Assembly: GCA_024643725.1 (NCBI GenBank)
Contig: JAHEMJ010000012.1
Location: 124,001-188,000 of the forward strand
DNA from: Crocinitomicaceae bacterium
GTDB taxonomy: Bacteria; Bacteroidota; Bacteroidia; Flavobacteriales_D; Crocinitomicaceae
Reading direction: 5' to 3'
DNA length: 64,000 bases
Positions within the stretch are counted from its first letter, which is position 1; the number at the start of each line of letters is the position of its first letter. The notes under the pieces were generated by a model. It was given only the letters and a program-made list of their open reading frames with translations, had not been told where the DNA came from and did not search any database. Both the position numbers and the translations under genes were made by a program. Shown here in pieces: positions 62,373-64,000 of this stretch.

Positions 62373-63734
62373 TTACATCATTTGAAGAAAAAAGACACCG
62401 ATGCCAGCAAAGTAACCAATAAGTGCTAAAAGGGCGATGTTTTTGAGGTACCAGAAAAAAGAAATTTTTTCCATTCCCATGGCAACCACTCCAGCTGCTG
62501 AACCAATGATGAGCATGGATCCACCAGTTCCTGCGGCATAGGCGATGAGGTGCCAAATTTCGTGGTTTGGTGTGAATTGAAACATCCCCATAGAAGCTGC
62601 CACAAGTGGAACATTATCAATGATTGCTGAAGAAATTCCTAGTAAAATCACAAATAACGATGTGGACATACTTTCGCTAACTTGTTGCCCAAACGCGAAG
62701 ATCATTCCCATTGATTCCATTGCTGCTATGGTCATTAAAATTCCTAGAAAGAATAGAATACTCGAAAATTCAATTTTAGTCAACGCTTTGATCGTTGGGC
62801 TTCCATGGGATTCATGTTCTATTAGTTCCGTCATTGAAAATTGTCGATTGCTGATTAGTTCCGCTAGAATTGCGACGATTCCTACCGCCAACATCATCCC
62901 CATGTAGGGCGGGAGGTGTGTGGTCATTTTTAGAATGGGGACAAAAACGATGCATCCTAAACCAGTTAATAAAATGATTATTCCTTGTTTATGTGAGGAA
63001 TCCTTTGCTTCGCTTGGAACAATATCTCCTTTAAATACGGACATAAAAGACGCCAATAGGAGGGGGATAATCAATGAAATCGAAGCCGGTAAAAAGAGAT
63101 GAGCGACGAGTGATCCAGCGTGTACTTTGTTGTTCATCCAAAGCATGGTGGTGGTGACATCGCCTATTGGAGACCATGCTCCACCTGCATTTGCAGCGAT
63201 GATAATAAAACCGGTGTACCATTTTCTAAGTTCGGCATCACTTACAATTTTACGTAGAATACTGATGAGAACGATGGTGGTTGTTAAGTTGTCAATGAGC
63301 GCTGAAAGAAAGAAAGCGATGAGGCAGATAATCCAAAGTAAGTTTCTTTTATTGGTTGCTGTAATGCCTTTTTTCACGACTTGAAATCCATCAAAATGAT
63401 CGATGATTTCAACGACGGTCATAGCACCAATTAAAAAAATGAGAATCTCACATGTTTTTCCAAAATGATGAAGTAACGACCCATCAATAAGTGCGCGTTT
63501 CTGAGAGATCGTTCCGGTTAATTCAGGGATATGAACTTGTCCACATTTCGGATCGTGTAATAATCCAATTACAGGATCTAACCAAAGTGCAATGTGGGGT
63601 AAACCAATATAAATGATGGCCCAAGAAAGCACCATCATAAGCAAAGCAGGTACCAACTTATCCATTTTCAAGCGATGCTCCATGGTGATGGCGGCATAGC
63701 CAAAAAGAAAAACGATAAGTAGGGAAAAAGCCAT
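62373..63734 (-). CDS. nhaD: NhaD-type sodium/proton antiporter
   Basis: NhaD exchanges Na+ for protons across the inner membrane. The 453-residue protein has about twelve helices of the IT superfamily. ALIDNLTTTIVLISIL near residue 142 and NAGGAWSPIGDVTTTMLW near 178 are the hairpin-like ion-binding parts, and SSAIIDNVPLVAASMGM near 370 repeats the pattern. It lies between an amino-acid dehydrogenase gene and folC with gaps of only three and four bases. Confidence 0.92.
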   Translation of the reverse strand: MAFSLLIVFLFGYAAITMEHRLKMDKLVPALLMMVLSWAIIYIGLPHIALWLDPVIGLLHDPKCGQVHIPELTGTISQKRALIDGSLLHHFGKTCEILIFLIGAMTVVEIIDHFDGFQVVKKGITATNKRNLLWIICLIAFFLSALIDNLTTTIVLISILRKIVSDAELRKWYTGFIIIAANAGGAWSPIGDVTTTMLWMNNKVHAGSLVAHLFLPASISLIIPLLLASFMSVFKGDIVPSEAKDSSHKQGIIILLTGLGCIVFVPILKMTTHLPPYMGMMLAVGIVAILAELISNRQFSMTELIEHESHGSPTIKALTKIEFSSILFFLGILMTIAAMESMGMIFAFGQQVSESMSTSLFVILLGISSAIIDNVPLVAASMGMFQFTPNHEIWHLIAYAAGTGGSMLIIGSAAGVVAMGMEKISFFWYLKNIALLALIGYFAGIGVFFLQMM

Positions 63735-63737
63735 AAA

Positions 63738-64000
63738 CTACACCAACTGTTTCAAGGCGATTTCAAAGGCTGTCTTAGCAATGTTTGTTTTATCAGCGTT
63801 TAATTCGTGTGCTTTTTTCAAAGCATTGAAAATAATCGAACTGGTATCTTCAAAAATCAACTGATCTTCAATGGAATCAAGGTCGTTACTCATCAAATAG
63901 GCAAAAACACGCGCCATTCCACAATTCGCAATAAAATCTGGAATCAGGGATAAATTAGCGTCAGCTTTCTCTGCGATTGGACCAAAGAAAATTTCTTGAT
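63738..64000 (-). CDS. Glu/Leu/Phe/Val-type dehydrogenase, C-terminal end only
   Basis: The last 87 codons of a gene that begins beyond the right edge are visible. They read as the end of an NAD-binding domain with GPIAEKADANL and IPDFIANCGMARVFAYL, followed by a C-terminal helical region. This fits the Glu/Leu/Phe/Val dehydrogenase family, which deaminates amino acids oxidatively. The substrate specificity cannot be read from this part. The stop codon TAG is at 63738-63740, three bases before nhaD. Confidence 0.65.
   Translation of the reverse strand, partial: QEIFFGPIAEKADANLSLIPDFIANCGMARVFAYLMSNDLDSIEDQLIFEDTSSIIFNALKKAHELNADKTNIAKTAFEIALKQLV

Overview
The window looks like a piece of a Bacteroidota chromosome, order Flavobacteriales, probably close to Crocinitomicaceae/Fluviicola; the family placement is inference. 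The evidence is a type IX secretion/gliding set (PorU, PorV, GldJ, a PorP/SprF protein), two secreted proteins with T9SS-type C-terminal domains, many TAnnTTTG promoter boxes, and an almost complete lack of Shine-Dalgarno sequences. It is densely packed core genome. I see no tRNA or rRNA gene, CRISPR array, insertion sequence, prophage or integrated element. No gene-free stretch exceeds 300 bases; the longest, about 180 bases at 13484-13665, holds a TPP riboswitch.

Layout. 1-3346 (minus): an envelope operon of amidase, MCE/MlaD-like protein and a membrane Fe-S protein cut by the window edge. 3369-5894 (plus): an LptD-like LPS assembly protein. 5897-9841 (minus): outer-membrane protein, LETM1-related protein, acidic unknown, orphan ABC ATPase and YihY-family membrane protein. 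9861-12455 (minus): a secreted lamin-tail protein. 12503-17294 (plus): asd, TPP riboswitch with TonB-dependent receptor, and a TonB-C-terminal-domain/barrel protein. 17291-19663 (minus): a T9SS cargo protein. 19727-23191 (minus): RlmI-like methyltransferase, MATE transporter, fmt. 23318-26764 (plus): small conserved protein, SLC13 permease, acyl-CoA synthetase. 26817-31214 (minus): rsfS, ftsH, DUF2007, cdsA and psd, followed by a separate Cys-rich secreted peptide. 31278-38283: birA, pyrE, Nudix hydrolase, DUF1573 protein, valS, OmpA-like protein and a peroxidase.

38409-44004: gyrB with a coupled exported nuclease, gcvH, prfB and murF. 44051-53684: the T9SS/gliding region, with gldJ and porP/sprF on minus and porU, porV, ispF and apaG on plus. 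53676-56037 (minus): glycosyltransferase, sigma factor, rsmG. 56114-58327 (plus): tgt and an LptF/G-type permease. 58330-61082 (minus): pyrR-pyrB and STAS-RNase Z. 61133-64000 (minus): the end of an amino-acid dehydrogenase gene, nhaD and folC.

How the genes work together. Several groups serve the envelope: amidase, MCE protein, LptD and LptF/G (peptidoglycan, lipid and LPS transport), CdsA and Psd (phospholipid synthesis), MurF, and PorU/PorV/GldJ/PorP (secretion and gliding of proteins such as the two cargo candidates here). The remainder is housekeeping: translation (Fmt, ValS, PrfB, Tgt, RsfS, RlmI, RsmG), pyrimidine synthesis (PyrB, PyrE, PyrR), biotin, lipoate and folate cofactors, and GyrB.

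I found no wholly new system. The points most worth a second look are a Tgt without its zinc cysteines, a peroxidase with its catalytic Gln replaced by Asp, seven genes whose promoter box lies only 4-6 bases from the start codon (probable leaderless mRNAs), competing hairpins after the TPP riboswitch, an RF2 gene without the programmed frameshift, an enlarged GldJ, and the LETM1/ABC/YihY cluster.
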